Source: Rhizobiales bacterium CCH10-E5 (GTDB lineage: Bacteria > Pseudomonadota > Alphaproteobacteria > Rhizobiales > Beijerinckiaceae). Taken from it: a DNA stretch of 64,000 nucleotides. Positions within the stretch are counted from its first letter, which is position 1. Each line of letters starts with the position of its first letter. Made by a program: the position numbers and the translations under genes. Positions 62,137-64,000 of this stretch are shown piece after piece. Location: the NCBI GenBank assembly GCA_001556125.1, contig LSIG01000034.1:3231-67230 (forward strand), written 5' to 3'. The notes beneath the pieces were generated by a model. It had not been told where the DNA came from and did no database searches. It saw only the letters and a list, made by a program, of their open reading frames with translations.

Positions 62137-62238
62137 CGCACCCTGAAACGAAACAGCGGACCGCGAATCCGCCGAGGCCCGTTCGGGCCGGCGCGCAGCA
62201 TCGTCGCAAATGCGCGCGAAGGAAATGGCGGGCCGCGA

Positions 62239-63807
62239 TCAGCCGAAGAGGTCGGGCTGATTGGCGGGCCTGGCCCGAGCCGGCGCGTCGAGCCCGTCGA
62301 GGATGGCGGCGGCCTCGCGCCGGATTGTCGCGACATGGGCCGGCGTCATCCTGTCCAGGTTCTTGTAGGGCATCGCCATGCGGGGATTGTTGCCGAGCCG
62401 GTCGCGGTTGCGGATCAGGAAGTCCCAGTAGAGCGGATTGAAGGGGCAGGCTCCCTTCCCGGTCTTGATCTTGGGATCATAGGTGCAAGACCCGCAATAA
62501 TCCGACATGCGGTCGATATAGGCTCCCGAGGCCGCATAGGGCTTTGAGCCGAGGAGCCCGCCATCGGCGAAGATCGCCATGCCATGGGTGTTGGGCAGCT
62601 CGACCCATTCGAAGGCGTCGGCATAGACGGCGAGGTACCAGGCCTCGATCTCGGCCGGGCGGATGCCGGCGAGCAGGGCGAAGTTGCCGGTCACCATCAG
62701 CCGCTGGATGTGATGGGCATAGGCGTTGCGGCTCGTGTCGGCGATGGCGTTCGCGAGGCAGTTCATGTCGGTCTCGCCCGACCAGTAGAACCAGGGCAGC
62801 GGGCGGTCGGCTTCGAGCGCATTGGTCTGCGCATAGCCCGGCATCTCCAGCCAGTAGATACCGCGGACATATTCGCGCCAGCCCAGGATCTGGCGGATGA
62901 AGCCCTCGACGGCGTTGAGCGGCGCCTTGCCAGCCCGCCAGGCGGTCTCGGCGGCGACACAGACCTCGCGCGGCAGCAGCAGACCGATGTTCAGATAGGG
63001 CGAGACGAGGGCGTGGAAGAGGAAGCCCTCGCCTTCCGCCATCGCATCCTGGTAATCGCCGAAGCGCGGCAGCGCCGCCTCGACGAAATGAGCAAGAGCT
63101 TTGAGCGCATCGTCTCGCGTCACGGCCCAGCCGAAGCCGTCGAGATCGCCGAAATGCCCGGCGAAGCGGGTCGCGACGAGGTCGATCACGTCGGCCGTCA
63201 CCGCATCGGGCGCGAAGCGCAGGCGCCGCGGCGGCGTTATGCCGGCCGGCAGGCGCTTGCGGTTCTCGGCGTCGAAGTTCCACTGGCCGCCGACCGGACC
63301 ATCCTCCTCCATCAGCAGCCCGGTGCGGCGGCGCATCTCGCGGTAGAAGAACTCCATGCGGTAGGATTTGCGGCCATCGGCCCAGGCGGAGAACTCGGCG
63401 CGGGAGCAGAGGAAGCGGTCGTCGTCGCGGATCTCGACGGGGAGGCCAAGATCCCGCGCCCAGTCGTCCATCATGCGACGCACGCGCCATTCGCCGGGCT
63501 CGGTGACGACGACGCGATCGGGCCGGTGGCGGGCGACCGCACGCGCCAGCTCGCCCGAGAAGGAACCGGTGTTGGCGGGATCGTCGAGCGCCACGTAATC
63601 GACGCTCAGCCCCTCCTCGCGCAGTGCCTCAGCAAAATGGCGCATCGCCGCGAGAATGAAGGCGATCTTCTGCTTGTGATGGGGGACATAGGTCGTCTCC
63701 TCCGCCACCTCGACCATCAATGCGACGTCTCGCTGCGGATCGAACCCGTCGAGCGCGGAGAGGTCGCGGCTGAGCTGGTCGCCGAGGATCAGGACGAGGG
63801 TCTTCAC
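62239..63807 (-). CDS. [4Fe-4S] bacterial cryptochrome/(6-4) photolyase (PhrB/CryB type)
   Basis: The flavoprotein of 522 residues belongs to the FeS-BCP branch of the photolyase/cryptochrome family, which repairs UV (6-4) photoproducts. Four cysteines at 350, 438, 441 and 454 (NCLANAI, DYCGSC and GACPF) match the cluster ligand positions I recall for Agrobacterium PhrB. The antenna domain starts LVLILGDQLS, and the FAD domain includes GWREYVRGIYW and the conserved WVELPNTHGM. It lies 102 bases upstream of the nuclease pair on the same strand, forming a repair neighbourhood. Confidence 0.92.
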   Translation of the reverse strand: MKTLVLILGDQLSRDLSALDGFDPQRDVALMVEVAEETTYVPHHKQKIAFILAAMRHFAEALREEGLSVDYVALDDPANTGSFSGELARAVARHRPDRVVVTEPGEWRVRRMMDDWARDLGLPVEIRDDDRFLCSRAEFSAWADGRKSYRMEFFYREMRRRTGLLMEEDGPVGGQWNFDAENRKRLPAGITPPRRLRFAPDAVTADVIDLVATRFAGHFGDLDGFGWAVTRDDALKALAHFVEAALPRFGDYQDAMAEGEGFLFHALVSPYLNIGLLLPREVCVAAETAWRAGKAPLNAVEGFIRQILGWREYVRGIYWLEMPGYAQTNALEADRPLPWFYWSGETDMNCLANAIADTSRNAYAHHIQRLMVTGNFALLAGIRPAEIEAWYLAVYADAFEWVELPNTHGMAIFADGGLLGSKPYAASGAYIDRMSDYCGSCTYDPKIKTGKGACPFNPLYWDFLIRNRDRLGNNPRMAMPYKNLDRMTPAHVATIRREAAAILDGLDAPARARPANQPDLFG

Positions 63808-63923
63808 CGGGCGGGGCCCCGGCGGTCGCTCGCAGATCCTGTCGGCCTCATCGCAGCGCTCCTGTCGTTGCGATGACTACGCGCTGCTCCTGCGAATGGT
63901 TCAGCCGAAGGCTATGGCTTCCC

Positions 63924-64000
63924 TCAATCCTCGTCTTCGCGGGCTCGGCCGGTTTCGACGAGGATTTCGCGTTTGCCGGCGTGGTTGGCGGGGCCGACGA
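63924..64000 (-). CDS. C-terminal fragment of an unidentified protein
   Basis: The last 24 codons of a minus-strand frame enter from the right edge and stop at 63924 (TGA). The visible residues end KREILVETGRAREDED. Third codon positions are strongly G/C, as in real genes here, and the other minus-strand frames give arginine-rich nonsense. I do not recognise the family; the tail is acidic. It ends 117 bases before the photolyase start on the same strand. Confidence 0.45.
   Translation of the reverse strand, partial: VGPANHAGKREILVETGRAREDED

Overview
The window is 64 kb of uniformly GC-rich DNA, densely packed with genes that often overlap by 1 to 8 bases. Codon third positions are strongly G/C. 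The gene content (many ABC uptake systems, hydantoinase and CoA-linked catabolism, a [4Fe-4S] bacterial photolyase) and the rhizobial-style intergenic palindromes point to a chromosome of an alphaproteobacterium of the order Hyphomicrobiales, possibly Bosea-like. That placement is inference. I see no rRNA, tRNA, CRISPR array, phage genes or transposase.

Layout. (1) 1-7.8 kb: a carboxylate uptake and CoA-catabolism module, with an SDR oxidoreductase (cut by the left edge), CoA-transferase, ketopantoate-reductase-like protein, NMT1-type ABC transporter, MaoC hydratase and enoyl-CoA hydratase. Two nearly identical LacI-type operators lie in its two divergent promoter regions. (2) 7.9-15.9 kb: a complete kdp high-affinity K+ ATPase operon, (sORF)-kdpF-A-B-C-D-E on the minus strand. 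Its leader has a KdpE-like tandem repeat and a hairpin that buries the first ribosome-binding site. (3) 16.0-20.2 kb: a renalase-like flavoprotein, and a YdeP-type molybdoenzyme with its FdhD sulfurtransferase. (4) 20.3-37.0 kb: a large catabolic cluster. LeuCD-type hydro-lyase subunits are divergent from a GntR regulator, which is followed by a TctC binding protein, a complete Liv-type ABC transporter, MmgE/PrpD, an isocitrate-lyase/PEP-mutase-family lyase, HyuB, HyuA, an isochorismatase-fold hydrolase lacking its cysteine, and a fumarate-reductase-like flavoprotein. (5) 37.3-42.0 kb: a Tat-exported dioxygenase-like protein, a ferric-reductase-like membrane protein and an autotransporter. (6) 42.0-47.9 kb: a CUT1 (Ugp-like) ABC importer operon ending in an EEP-family phosphoesterase and an inositol-monophosphatase-family enzyme. 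(7) 48.1-55.5 kb: a Dpp-type importer with an alpha/beta hydrolase, divergent from an RpiR regulator. (8) 55.5-64 kb: RsgA, a dihydropyrimidinase, a 146-bp palindromic repeat, a YhaO/YhaN (SbcDC-like) nuclease pair, a [4Fe-4S] photolyase, and the tail of one unidentified gene.

How it fits together. Most of the window is a scavenging toolkit: five separate solute-capture systems, each next to the enzymes likely to process its cargo. The most promising candidate for an undescribed system is region 4. Its enzyme set suggests opening of a cyclic imide, lactam or hydantoin-like ring, followed by hydration of a substituted maleate-type acid and aldol cleavage to pyruvate (or another 2-oxoacid) plus a carboxylic acid. 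The substrate cannot be named from sequence alone.
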